Origin: Sphaerisporangium fuscum
Lineage (GTDB): Bacteria > Actinomycetota > Actinomycetes > Streptosporangiales > Streptosporangiaceae
DNA: 64,000 nucleotides
Direction: 5' to 3'
Assembly (NCBI RefSeq): GCF_018531465.1
Contig: NZ_JAHDTF010000018.1
Span: 168,206 to 232,205, forward strand
Shown: positions 24,596 through 32,911 of the stretch, piece after piece
How the letters are laid out: every line of letters begins with the position of its first letter
Numbering within the stretch: the stretch's first letter is position 1
Translations under genes and position numbers: made by a program
Notes under the pieces: generated by a model
The model's input: only the letters and a program-made list of their open reading frames with translations
Told to the model about the DNA's origin: nothing
The model's database searches: none

Positions 24596-25104
24596 CCCAA
24601 GCTCTCCCACTATCGCGCGAGCGGCCGACGTTAGCCGAGATCTTCGCCGCGCACTACCCGGCGATGGTCCGGCTCGCGGGGCTGCTCGGCGCCGATGACC
24701 CGGAGGACATCGCGCAGGAGGCGTTCGCGCGTCTGCACCTGCGAAAGGCCCGGCTGCGCGACGACGCCGCCGCCGTGCCGTACCTCCGGTCGATCGTCTG
24801 CAACCTGACCCGCAACCGGCTGCGGCACCTGCGCCTGGTACGGCTGCGCCGCCCCGAGCCGCCGCCGCCCGCGACGAGCGGCGAGCACGCGTACCTGGTG
24901 TCCGAACGGCACCGTGACCTGCTCACCGCGGTCGACCGGCTGCCCCGGCGGCAGCGGGAGGCCGTCGTGCTGCGGTACTGGCTCGACCTGTCCGAACGCG
25001 AGATCGCCGACGCCATGGGCGTCTCTCCCGGCTCCGTCAAGAGCCACACCAGCCGCGCCATCGCGGCCCTCGGCCGTGCCCTGGAGGAGAAGGACGATGA
25101 CTGA
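24592..25104 (+). CDS. ECF-type sigma-70 family RNA polymerase sigma factor
   Basis: A 170-residue two-domain sigma factor. Region 2 includes FAAHYPAMVRLAGLLGADDP, EDIAQEAFARLH and AVPYLRSIVCNLTRNRLR; region 4 includes LPRRQREAVVLRYWLDLSE and IADAMGVSPGSVKSHTSRA, the helix-turn-helix for the -35 element. It resembles the SigE/SigM-like ECF groups of actinobacteria. The GTG at 24592 lies inside the previous stop (GTGA). The next gene, overlapping by 8 bases, encodes a membrane protein that is probably its anti-sigma factor. Confidence 0.9.
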   Translation: MTQALPLSRERPTLAEIFAAHYPAMVRLAGLLGADDPEDIAQEAFARLHLRKARLRDDAAAVPYLRSIVCNLTRNRLRHLRLVRLRRPEPPPPATSGEHAYLVSERHRDLLTAVDRLPRRQREAVVLRYWLDLSEREIADAMGVSPGSVKSHTSRAIAALGRALEEKDDD

Positions 25105-26350
25105 CGACAGGTTCCTTCTGGAGGACGACCTGCGCGAGGCCCTGCGCGCCCGCGCCGCGACCTACGAGACGAGCCCGCACGCCTGGCTCGCCGTCCAGCG
25201 GCGGACGAACAAGGCGCGCCGCCGCAGGTGGACGACGCTGGCCGCCGCCCCGCTCGTGGCGGCCGCGGCACTGACCGCCGTCCCGATGGTGCTCTCCGGT
25301 ATGCGTGCCGGCCCCGACGCCGGCGTCCGCACGTCCCCGACCGCCCAGGCCTCGCCGGGGCACGGGGACGCGTTCAAGTCCCTGATCAATGAGTACCCTC
25401 CGACGGGTGAGGTGCTCGCGATCGTGGACCCCGCCACCCGCAGGCCCATGATGCTGTGGTTCTCACGCAGCGCCTACCAACCCGCGCTGGACAAGCCCGT
25501 GCCGAAGGACGCGCCGAAGTACGACGTCCTGTGCTCGGCCCTCGAGGAGCCGGACAACGGCGGAAGCGTCGGCGGCTGCCCGATGGACCGCGACCCGTCC
25601 CACGCGCGCGACCAGGCCTGGTACGTCGGCGGCAGCGATGACGACCGGCCGCTCACGAACAACCGCTTCATCTACGGCGTGGCCCGCTCACCGGTGATCA
25701 TGGTGAGGGGCCGGGAGAAGGGGGGCAGCCCCATCCCCGGCATGATCTACCGGCCCAAGGGCGCGCCGGCGGCCGTATGGGTGGTGCCCTATATGGCTCA
25801 GGAGAAGATCGCGTCGGTGGAATTCGTCGACTCCGACGCGAAGACCGTCCAGCGGGTGAAGCCGCCTGCCGAGCCGGGCCTCGCCAAGGGCGTCAAGGCC
25901 GTGAAGCCCGACATGGATCTGCCGGGAGGCCTGACCGCGCGCCTGCACACCGACGGCACTCTGGTGTGGCGGCACGACGGCACGGAGGTGGGCAGGAGCG
26001 AGGTGGAAGGGCCGGTCACCAAGGATGTCCTCGCCAGGCAGGTGTCCGGGGACTCCCCGTACGCCATGAGGATCCGCGACGACTTCTGGATCGGGCTCGC
26101 CACGGCCAGGACCGCCCGCGTGAGGCTGACCTTCCTGGACGGGCAGTCGGCCGAGGCCCGCACCAGTCTCGATCCGTGGACCCACAGCGTCGGGATGTTC
26201 TCGGCGCCCCTGCCCCGTCACGGTGACATCTACGCCAAGGGTTATCTCGTCACCGGGTACGACGCCGACGGCAAGGAGATCTGGCGGCACCAGGAGCCTC
26301 CGCACCCGCCGCTGTGGCCCGACGTGCCGATCTCGACCCCGGCCCGGTAG
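25097..26350 (+). CDS. Single-pass membrane protein, probable anti-sigma factor
   Basis: A 417-residue protein starting MTDDRFLLEDDLREALRARA. An N-terminal cytoplasmic segment of about 45 residues with ARRRRW-type positive charges precedes one membrane helix (LAAAPLVAAAALTAVPMVL), then a 345-residue extracytoplasmic domain. That domain has an N-terminal part with DPATRRPMMLWFSRSAYQ and repeated beta-rich stretches. The plan matches transmembrane anti-sigma factors that sense the envelope, although no ZAS zinc motif is seen. It overlaps the sigma gene by 8 bases. The outer domain is not recognised. Confidence 0.75.
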   Translation: MTDDRFLLEDDLREALRARAATYETSPHAWLAVQRRTNKARRRRWTTLAAAPLVAAAALTAVPMVLSGMRAGPDAGVRTSPTAQASPGHGDAFKSLINEYPPTGEVLAIVDPATRRPMMLWFSRSAYQPALDKPVPKDAPKYDVLCSALEEPDNGGSVGGCPMDRDPSHARDQAWYVGGSDDDRPLTNNRFIYGVARSPVIMVRGREKGGSPIPGMIYRPKGAPAAVWVVPYMAQEKIASVEFVDSDAKTVQRVKPPAEPGLAKGVKAVKPDMDLPGGLTARLHTDGTLVWRHDGTEVGRSEVEGPVTKDVLARQVSGDSPYAMRIRDDFWIGLATARTARVRLTFLDGQSAEARTSLDPWTHSVGMFSAPLPRHGDIYAKGYLVTGYDADGKEIWRHQEPPHPPLWPDVPISTPAR

Positions 26351-26367
26351 CACCGCGAACACCCCTT

Positions 26368-27894
26368 CTAAGCGCTTCCCAGGTGGCGGTACCGGGCGAG
26401 GCGGGCGGTGAGGCGGTCTTCGGGCGGGCGGCCGAGCAGGGTGATGATCTCGTGTTCGAGCGCCCGGGCGACCCGCTCGCAGAACGCCCTCGGCTCGTAC
26501 GCCGCGTCGGGGAGCTCGGGGATGACGCGGTCGACGATGCCGTCGCGCCTGAGGTCGGTCGCCCGCACTCCCTGCGCCTTGGCGATCTCGGGGGCGAAGT
26601 CGATCGTCCGGTACAGCAGGGCGGAGGCGCCCTCGGGCGGCAGCGGCGACAGCCAGGCGTGCTGGGCGGCGAGCACCCGGTCGGCGGGGAGGAGCGCGAG
26701 CGCCGCCCCGCCCGCCCCCTCGCCGAGGAGCAGGCAGACGGTGGGCGCGTCGAGCATCACCAGGTCGGCGAGCGAGCGGGCGATCTCGGCGGCCAGCCCG
26801 CCCTCCTCGGCGGCCTTGGACAGCGCCGCACCGGCCGTGTCGATCACGGTGACCAGTGGAAGACCCAGCTCGGTCGCCAGGCGCATGCCCCGGCGCGCCA
26901 CCCGCAGCCCGGCCGGGCCGAGGTGGCGGCCGAGGCGGCGCTGGCGGCGGTCCTGGCCGAGCACGACGGCGGGCGCCGTGCCGAACCGGGCCAGGGCGAG
27001 CAGCAGCCCCGGGTCGTTCTCGCCCACGCCGGTGCCGTTCAGCGGCGTGACGTCGGTGGCGCCCAGCTTGAGCAGCGCCCGGACGCTCGGCCGGTCGTCG
27101 CGCCGTGACCGGCTGATGGCCTCCCAGGCCTCGACGGCGACCTCGTGCTCCTCCGGCTCCTCGATCACGGCCGGCGCCGGCGCGAGCCGCCCGGCGTCCC
27201 TGGGCGCGCACAGGACGTTCAGCGCGCGGACGGCGATCTCGCGGGCGTTCTCGGCCGTGACCAGGGCGTCGACCAGGCCGTGCCTGAAGAGGTTCTCGGC
27301 GGTCTGGACGCCCTCGGGGAACGGGTAGCCGTACAGCGACTCGAACACCCTCGGGCCGAGGAAGCCGATCAGGGCGCCCGGCTCGGCCGCGGTGAGGTGC
27401 CCGAGAGATCCCCAGGAGGCGAACACGCCGCCCGTGGTGGGGTGGCGGAGGTAGACGATGTACGGCAGGCCGGCGGCGCGGTGGGCGGAGACGGCGGCGC
27501 TGATCTTGATCATCTGGACGAACGCCAGCGCGCCCTCCTGCATGCGGGTGCCGCCGGAGGCGGGCGCGGCGAGCAGCGGGAGATTCTCGGCGGTGGCCCG
27601 CTCGACGGCGCGGACCAGGCGTTCGGCGGCGGCCACGCCGATCGATCCGGCGAGGAACGAGAACTCGCAGACCATCACCGCCACCCGGCGGCCGTCCAGC
27701 AGCCCCTCCCCGGTGACCACCGACTCGTCGTACCCGGTCTTGGCGCGGACGGCGGCGAGTTCCTCGGCGTACGGCGAGCCCGGAGGGGCGGGATCGGCCG
27801 GGGGCTCGTCCCACGAGATGAACGACCCGGGGTCGAGGACGGTGTGGATGAGCGTGCGCGCGTCGGGACGGCCCGCGTTCACCGGCTCGATCAC
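26368..27894 (-). CDS. Fused carboxyltransferase subunit of an acyl-CoA carboxylase (beta-alpha fusion)
   Basis: A 508-residue crotonase-fold carboxyltransferase with both halves in one chain. The N-half has ASGGTRMQEGALAFVQMIK and HPTTGGVFASWGSLGHL, as in AccD; the C-half has IDTAGAALSKAAEEGGLAAE and LLLGEGAGGAALAL, as in AccA. The N-terminal CxxC zinc ribbon of bacterial AccD is missing. It transfers carboxyl from biotin to an acyl-CoA (acetyl- or propionyl-CoA). The GTG at 27894 overlaps the upstream CoA-transferase stop (GTGA). No biotin-carrier or biotin carboxylase gene is in the window, so these come from elsewhere. Confidence 0.85.
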   Translation of the reverse strand: MIEPVNAGRPDARTLIHTVLDPGSFISWDEPPADPAPPGSPYAEELAAVRAKTGYDESVVTGEGLLDGRRVAVMVCEFSFLAGSIGVAAAERLVRAVERATAENLPLLAAPASGGTRMQEGALAFVQMIKISAAVSAHRAAGLPYIVYLRHPTTGGVFASWGSLGHLTAAEPGALIGFLGPRVFESLYGYPFPEGVQTAENLFRHGLVDALVTAENAREIAVRALNVLCAPRDAGRLAPAPAVIEEPEEHEVAVEAWEAISRSRRDDRPSVRALLKLGATDVTPLNGTGVGENDPGLLLALARFGTAPAVVLGQDRRQRRLGRHLGPAGLRVARRGMRLATELGLPLVTVIDTAGAALSKAAEEGGLAAEIARSLADLVMLDAPTVCLLLGEGAGGAALALLPADRVLAAQHAWLSPLPPEGASALLYRTIDFAPEIAKAQGVRATDLRRDGIVDRVIPELPDAAYEPRAFCERVARALEHEIITLLGRPPEDRLTARLARYRHLGSA

Positions 27895-29048
27895 GCTTCC
27901 CGCTTCGCCAGCCATTCGAGCACGGCATCGTTGTCCTGCCCGAGCGCGGGAGGGGCGAGGTGCTCGGCGGGCGGCGCGCCGTCGAACCTGAGCGGCGAGC
28001 CCGGCAGCTCGATGCGGCCGAGCGCCGGGTGGTCGACGGTGACGACCAGGTCCTGCGAGCGTGTCTGGTCCCACCCGTACACCTCGTCGAGGGAGCGGAT
28101 CGCCCCGGCCGGGATGCCGATCTCGGCGAGCGCGGCCAGCCAGTGGGCCCGGTCGTGGGCGCTCAGGGCCTTCTCCATGTCGGCGATCAGCTCGTCGCGG
28201 TGCGCGAAGCGTTCCCGGTTGACGGCGTATTTCGGGTTCTCCGGGTCGATGCCGAGCAGGGGGGCGAGCTTGCGCCACTGCGCGTCGTTGGCGACCGCGA
28301 TCTGGATCATGCCGTCGGCGCAGTGGAAGGCGCCGTACGGGGCGATGGAGGCGTGGTGGTTGCCGCCGGCCGCCGGGACCTTGCCGCCGACCGTCCACGC
28401 GGTGCCGTGGTAGGAGTGCACGCCGACCACCGAGGCCAGCAGGGACGTGCGCACGACCTTGCCCTTGCCGGTGCGCTCCCTCTCGTAGAGGGCGGCGAGC
28501 ACGCCGTACGCGCCGTGGATGCCCGCGAGCAGGTCGGCGATCGAGGCGCCCACGCGGTACGGCTCGTCGGGCGAGGGGCCGGTGAGGCTCATCAGGCCCG
28601 CCTCGCCCTGCGCGATCTGGTCGTACCCCGGGCGCCCGCCCTCGGGGCCGTCGTGGCCGAAGCCGGTGATCGAGAGGATCACCAGGCGCGGGTTGAGCTC
28701 GTGCAGGCGCTCCACCGGGAAGCCGAGCCGGTCGAGCACGCCGGTGCGGAAGTTCTCGACCAGGACGTCGCTCTGCCTGACCAGCCGGGTGAGCAGTTCC
28801 TTGCCGTCCTCGGACTTCAGATCGAGGGTGATGGACCGCTTGTTGCGGTTGGCCGCCAGGAAATACGTGGAAATGTCGCCCGAAGGGCCGACGAACGGCG
28901 GACCCCAGCCGCGCGACTCGTCGCCACCCTCGGGATGTTCCACCTTGATCACCGTGGCGCCCAGATCGCCCAGCATCTGCGCTCCATGCGGCCCGGCCAG
29001 AGCCCGGGACAGGTCGAGGACGACGATGTCACTGAGAGGTCCCTGCAA
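27891..29048 (-). CDS. Class III CoA-transferase (CaiB/BaiF family)
   Basis: A 385-residue enzyme. It begins with LSDIVVLDLSRALAGPHGAQ, continues with GADVIKVE-like ATVIKVEHPEGGD, ANRNKRSITLDLKS and VLVENFRTGVLDRLG, and has the catalytic Asp143 in RPGYDQIAQGEAG. It moves CoA between acyl groups, for example onto a carnitine- or dicarboxylic-type acid. The TTG at 29048 has GGAGG 6 bases upstream and fits the family N-terminus. The fused carboxyltransferase overlaps its end, suggesting CoA activation then carboxylation, or the reverse, of one acid. Confidence 0.92.
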   Translation of the reverse strand: MQGPLSDIVVLDLSRALAGPHGAQMLGDLGATVIKVEHPEGGDESRGWGPPFVGPSGDISTYFLAANRNKRSITLDLKSEDGKELLTRLVRQSDVLVENFRTGVLDRLGFPVERLHELNPRLVILSITGFGHDGPEGGRPGYDQIAQGEAGLMSLTGPSPDEPYRVGASIADLLAGIHGAYGVLAALYERERTGKGKVVRTSLLASVVGVHSYHGTAWTVGGKVPAAGGNHHASIAPYGAFHCADGMIQIAVANDAQWRKLAPLLGIDPENPKYAVNRERFAHRDELIADMEKALSAHDRAHWLAALAEIGIPAGAIRSLDEVYGWDQTRSQDLVVTVDHPALGRIELPGSPLRFDGAPPAEHLAPPALGQDNDAVLEWLAKREA

Positions 29049-29324
29049 GGTCAGCCTCCACGGGGGTCGGGGGGAACGCGTACGGTCTCCACCGGCAAGC
29101 CTGCCAGGTCGGACCGGCCGCGCAGCACCCAGGTCGCACCAGTGCCCCCGGACGACGGCCGGAGCCCGTCCAGGCCTGGGGGTGATTCTTCATATCACCC
29201 CCAGTGGCCGATCGCCGCGACCGACACCGAAGTCCCGCACCCCCTGCTCCGACTTCCCTCCGCGTGAGCGGGCGGCCCTACGGACCTCCCCCGGCCGTAC
29301 CCCGGACCCGCGGGAGGCCGGGAT

Positions 29325-29480
29325 TCAGGGACGGGGCTTCTTGCTGCGGAAGCGGTCCATGAACTCCCGCAGCTTGCGCTGGTTCTCGGGGTCCCGGGCC
29401 ATCGTCTTGACCTTCTCCACCTGCTCCTGGCCCTTCTGGCTGCGCAGGTACTCCTTGATGCGTTCCACCACGGACGCCAT
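29325..29480 (-). CDS. Small basic helical protein
   Basis: A 51-residue protein beginning MASVVERIKEYLRSQKG and rich in Lys, Arg, Glu and Gln, predicted as two amphipathic helices (VEKVKTMARDPENQRKLREF) with a basic KKPRP tail. No family is recognised. The ATG at 29480 is preferred over an upstream start that would add 19 residues of unlike composition. It stands alone between the CoA-transferase promoter region and a divergent-free stretch. Confidence 0.6.
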   Translation of the reverse strand: MASVVERIKEYLRSQKGQEQVEKVKTMARDPENQRKLREFMDRFRSKKPRP

Positions 29481-29612
29481 ATCTTCACCACCGTGTGTAG
29501 GTAGCCGTTCCACTGACAGAACGGCTACCCTCGGCACTCAAGATCAATCGCCCATTGTTCTCGCCACCTGCAAAAACATGACAACCAGTGACAAGAGGTG
29601 GGACAGTCGCGG

Positions 29613-30680
29613 TCACGCTGTGACGTTCTCGGGGGCCGGCGCACGGGGGTCTTCGGGGGGTGACGTGCGGGGGTCTTCGGGGTGTGACGTGCGGGACTCT
29701 TCGGGGCGTGACGTGCGGGCGTCCCTGCGGCGGTGGTGGTAGCAGACGGTGGCGGTGGCCAGCGCCGCGCCCCAGACCGGCCAGAAGCATTCCGGCAGCC
29801 AGGCCCCCCACTCGTCCAGCGAGAACCGGCCGGCGATCGTCCACCGGATGTAGGTCAGCCCTGCCACGGTGATGATGATGGAGACGAAACCGGCCGGGAC
29901 GACCGCCAGCAGCGGCGGCACCCGCCTGCCCCGCAGCCCCGGGATCCAGCGCGGGAAGATCTCGCCCCATCGCTGCGTCAGCCCCAGAGTGAGCACACCG
30001 CCGAACGCGCCGAAGGTCGCGAGATAGGCGCCCGCCAGCCACAGGCCGTCCTCACCCTGGGCCAGGAACCGCCGGCTCACCCCGAGCGGGATGCCGAGCG
30101 CCCACGCCCACCGGGTCAGGCAGTACAGCAGCGGCACCGCGACGGCCACGTACACGGCCGTACGTCCCCGCCGCGGCGTGAACCAGTTCGTACGGCCGGC
30201 TCGCCGGCCGTACGCCGACGCCGCTGCGGCCAGGAGCAGCCCGCCCAGCACACAGACGAGCTGGTTGAGCACCGGCCACGGCCAGGCGTCGGCGAAGGTG
30301 GCCCCGCCCAGGCCCCACCCGAAGATCGGCGCGACCAGGAGGAGCGGCGTATAGGCGACACCCATCATCAGCCGGGAGTCGGGAATCACCAGGACCAGGA
30401 CGGCGGCGACCGGCCAGGCGGCGTACAGGGGCGCGCGGCCGCGGCCGCCGCGGGCCAACGCGAGCGCGGTCATCAGCGTGAGCACGGCGAAGGCGGCGAT
30501 CCACCATCCGAAGCGCGGGGTCGTCCCGGCCAGGAGGGACAGCGCCCGATCGGGGTCCGGGTCGGTCGGGCCCCAGGGGTAGCCGGGCATCCCCAGCGCC
30601 CAGGCCAGCCCGAGCACCCCGTAGACCACGGCCCACACGGCCGCCGCGTAGCCTCGCCGGGCAGAAGTGACGGTTTCCAT
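29613..30680 (-). CDS. Polytopic membrane protein with repeated charged tail
   Basis: A 355-residue protein with about nine membrane helices (for example WAVVYGVLGLAWALGM, VAAVLVLVIPDSRLMMGVAY, VYVAVAVPLLYCLTRWAWAL, AVVPAGFVSIIITVAGLTY). No transporter or enzyme motif is recognised. The cytoplasmic tail is made of 7-residue units (RTSRPEE, SRTSHPEDP, RTSPPEDP) encoded by 21-bp near-repeats at about 29640-29715. The ATG at 30680 places a basic residue run before the first helix. Divergent from the histidine kinase gene, so the pair may be its target or sensor partner (inference). Confidence 0.75.
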   Translation of the reverse strand: METVTSARRGYAAAVWAVVYGVLGLAWALGMPGYPWGPTDPDPDRALSLLAGTTPRFGWWIAAFAVLTLMTALALARGGRGRAPLYAAWPVAAVLVLVIPDSRLMMGVAYTPLLLVAPIFGWGLGGATFADAWPWPVLNQLVCVLGGLLLAAAASAYGRRAGRTNWFTPRRGRTAVYVAVAVPLLYCLTRWAWALGIPLGVSRRFLAQGEDGLWLAGAYLATFGAFGGVLTLGLTQRWGEIFPRWIPGLRGRRVPPLLAVVPAGFVSIIITVAGLTYIRWTIAGRFSLDEWGAWLPECFWPVWGAALATATVCYHHRRRDARTSRPEESRTSHPEDPRTSPPEDPRAPAPENVTA

Positions 30681-31041
30681 GCAAATCAGCGTCCCGGACC
30701 GCCAGGTGACGGGACATATGCCATCCGGCACCCCTTACGACCGGAGACCGTGCCGTTCGGCACCTCCGTCCCGATGAAAGCCCTGGTCCGACCTGCAGGA
30801 GAGGTTCCGCCGGCAGGGAGACCACTGACCGTGCCCTCGACACTGCCGGCAGCGGGGAGCCCCCTGATCAAGCCCGTCAGCACCGTCCGCGGGCACTCTC
30901 GGCGTGGAAGAGACTTCTGGCCAACCCCCTCCACACCGCGGGCGGACGATCCCGGCGGAGGAGACCACTGGCTCAGCCCCCTGGCCGGGCCCCTCGGCGG
31001 CCCCGGCGGACGATCCCCGCGGTGGGCGTATCGTCGGGCGG
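30681..31041. promoter_or_regulatory. 361-bp divergent gap with a short palindrome
   Basis: No convincing gene is seen. A perfect inverted repeat, GTGCCGTTCGGCAC, lies at 30750-30763, and the 12-mer GCGGACGATCCC appears twice (near 30940 and 31007). It separates the divergent membrane protein and histidine kinase genes and probably holds both promoters. Confidence 0.45.
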
Positions 31042-32190
31042 GTGAGTTTTCTGGGGGCGGCCGTCATCGTGTCGATGCTGGTTCCCGTCGTCACGGCGGC
31101 GACCGCTTTGTTCCTGCCGCGGCTCAGGCCGCGCCTGCCGGTGCCGACCGGCGTGGCCGCGGCCGTATCGCTGGCCACCACGCTGGCCCACGTCGGCGGT
31201 GCGTCGCCGCCTCGGGGAGCCGACGCCCTGGGGATGATCGAGAGCCTCGCGCTCATGGTCCTCATCGGCCTCGTCGTGCGATGGTCGCCGGTACGCCGGG
31301 CCGTGCCGTTCGCGGTGCCGGCGGGTCTGGCCGCGGCCGTGTGGCTGCTGCGGTACTTCACCCCCGCCTCGCCGCTGGAAGGGCTGGGTGTCTGCGCGTT
31401 CTGGGGGCTGGGCGCTCTCGTCGCCGCGGCCGTGGGCGGTTACCTGCGCTTTCTCAACCTGCGTCAGCTCCGCGCGGTGGCCGACGGCCGGACCGCCCTG
31501 CGGCTGCAGCTGGCCGGAGACCTGCACGACTTCGTCGCCCACGACATCAGCGAGATGGTGGCGCACGCGCAGGCGGGCCAGGTGGCGGGCGACCCGTCGC
31601 AGGCGCTGCGGCACGTCGAGGCCGCGGGCCAGCGGGCCTTGTCGACGGTGGACCAGTTCCTGGACATGCTGCGGCACGAGCGGCCCATCTCCTCGGGGGT
31701 GGACCTGGGCGACCTGCGCGAGGCGGCGGAACGGTTCTCCGCCGCGGGCCGGGCCGAGGCCCGCGTACGGCTGGACCCGTCCCTGACGGTTCCCGTGGAG
31801 ACCGCGGCGTTGGCGTACCGGATCGTGATCGAGGGGCTGACGAACGTCCGGCGGCACGCTCCCCACGCCACCCGGGTCGACATCGACGTCAGCGCCGTGT
31901 CCGGCGTGCTCCAGGTCAGGATGACCAACGACGGCGTCGGATCCGCCCCGCCTGTACGCCGGGGCGGTGCGACGGCTGCCGTACCTCCGGGTGGTGACCG
32001 GCGGCGTGGCGGCTCCGGCCTGTCCGGCCTGGCCGCGCTCGTCCACGCACAGGGGGGCGAGCTGGTCGCGGCGCCCGCCACCGACGGCTGGTCGCTGACC
32101 GCCCGGCTTCCGCTGGCAGAATCTCCCAGGTGGTCACCCGTATCCTCATCGCCGACGACCAGGAAGGCATCCGCAGCGCCTTCAGGCTGA
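31042..32190 (+). CDS. Sensor histidine kinase, NarL-partner (HisKA_3) type
   Basis: A 382-residue kinase. Five or so N-terminal membrane helices occupy residues 1-137, then the dimer domain GDLHDFVAHDISEMVAHAQ with phosphoacceptor His162, the N-box EGLTNVRRHAPHA, and the G-box GGSGLSGLAALVHAQGGEL of the ATPase domain. No large outer sensor domain is present, so it probably senses within the membrane. The GTG at 31042 starts right before the first helix. Its last 61 bases overlap the response regulator gene, so the kinase has a 20-residue C-terminal extension. Confidence 0.9.
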   Translation: MSFLGAAVIVSMLVPVVTAATALFLPRLRPRLPVPTGVAAAVSLATTLAHVGGASPPRGADALGMIESLALMVLIGLVVRWSPVRRAVPFAVPAGLAAAVWLLRYFTPASPLEGLGVCAFWGLGALVAAAVGGYLRFLNLRQLRAVADGRTALRLQLAGDLHDFVAHDISEMVAHAQAGQVAGDPSQALRHVEAAGQRALSTVDQFLDMLRHERPISSGVDLGDLREAAERFSAAGRAEARVRLDPSLTVPVETAALAYRIVIEGLTNVRRHAPHATRVDIDVSAVSGVLQVRMTNDGVGSAPPVRRGGATAAVPPGGDRRRGGSGLSGLAALVHAQGGELVAAPATDGWSLTARLPLAESPRWSPVSSSPTTRKASAAPSG

Positions 32191-32759
32191 TCCTCGACGC
32201 CCAGCCCGACATGACGGTCGTGGCGGAGGCCGCCGACGGCCGCACCGCCATCGAGACCGCCAAGGCGGTCCGGCCCGACGTCGTGCTCGCCGACATCCGG
32301 ATGCCCGGAGCGGATGGCATCGAGGTGACCCGCGCCCTGGCCGACACCGGCATCCACGTCGTGATCGTCACGACGTTCGGGCTCGACGAGTACGTGCACG
32401 CGGCGCTGCGGCACGGCGCCTCCGGGTTCGTCCTCAAGCGCTCCGGCCCCGCCTTGCTCGTCGAGGCGGTCAGGGCGGCGATGAACGGCGACATGCTGAT
32501 CAGCCCGCAGCTCACCGTCCGGCTGCTCCGACGGCAAGGCGTACCGGCCGAGACACCGGCCGCCGTCCTCACCGAGCGTGAGGACGAGATCGTCAAGCTG
32601 GTCGCCCAGGGCAGGACGAACGGCGAGATCGCGACGACACTCTTCCTCGCCCCGGGCACGGTGAAGAACCACATCGCGTCCGTCCAGCGCAAGATCGGCG
32701 CCAGGAACCGCGTCGCCGTCGCCGCCTGGGCCTGGTCCACCGGCAGAGCCGAACCGTGA
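32130..32759 (+). CDS. Response regulator, NarL/LuxR family
   Basis: A 209-residue regulator. The receiver domain starts VTRILIADDQEG with acidic pair and phosphoacceptor Asp55 (VLADIRMPG); the output domain has LTEREDEIVKLVAQGRTN and LAPGTVKNHIASVQRKIG, a LuxR-type helix-turn-helix. It is paired with the kinase whose gene it overlaps by 61 bases. Targets are unknown; the divergent membrane protein at 29613 is the nearest candidate. Confidence 0.95.
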   Translation: MVTRILIADDQEGIRSAFRLILDAQPDMTVVAEAADGRTAIETAKAVRPDVVLADIRMPGADGIEVTRALADTGIHVVIVTTFGLDEYVHAALRHGASGFVLKRSGPALLVEAVRAAMNGDMLISPQLTVRLLRRQGVPAETPAAVLTEREDEIVKLVAQGRTNGEIATTLFLAPGTVKNHIASVQRKIGARNRVAVAAWAWSTGRAEP

Positions 32760-32911
32760 CGCCACACCGCCTCAGGCTGCCGGGGAAGAGCCCCAGGCGG
32801 GGCAGACCCATCCTCTGGTCCACTGACGGCCCCCGAACTCCGCGCCGAGGGCGAGCCGGGGCCGTACCTTCGGACATGGCTACCGATCTTTCGACAGACC
32901 GAAGGGACCCT

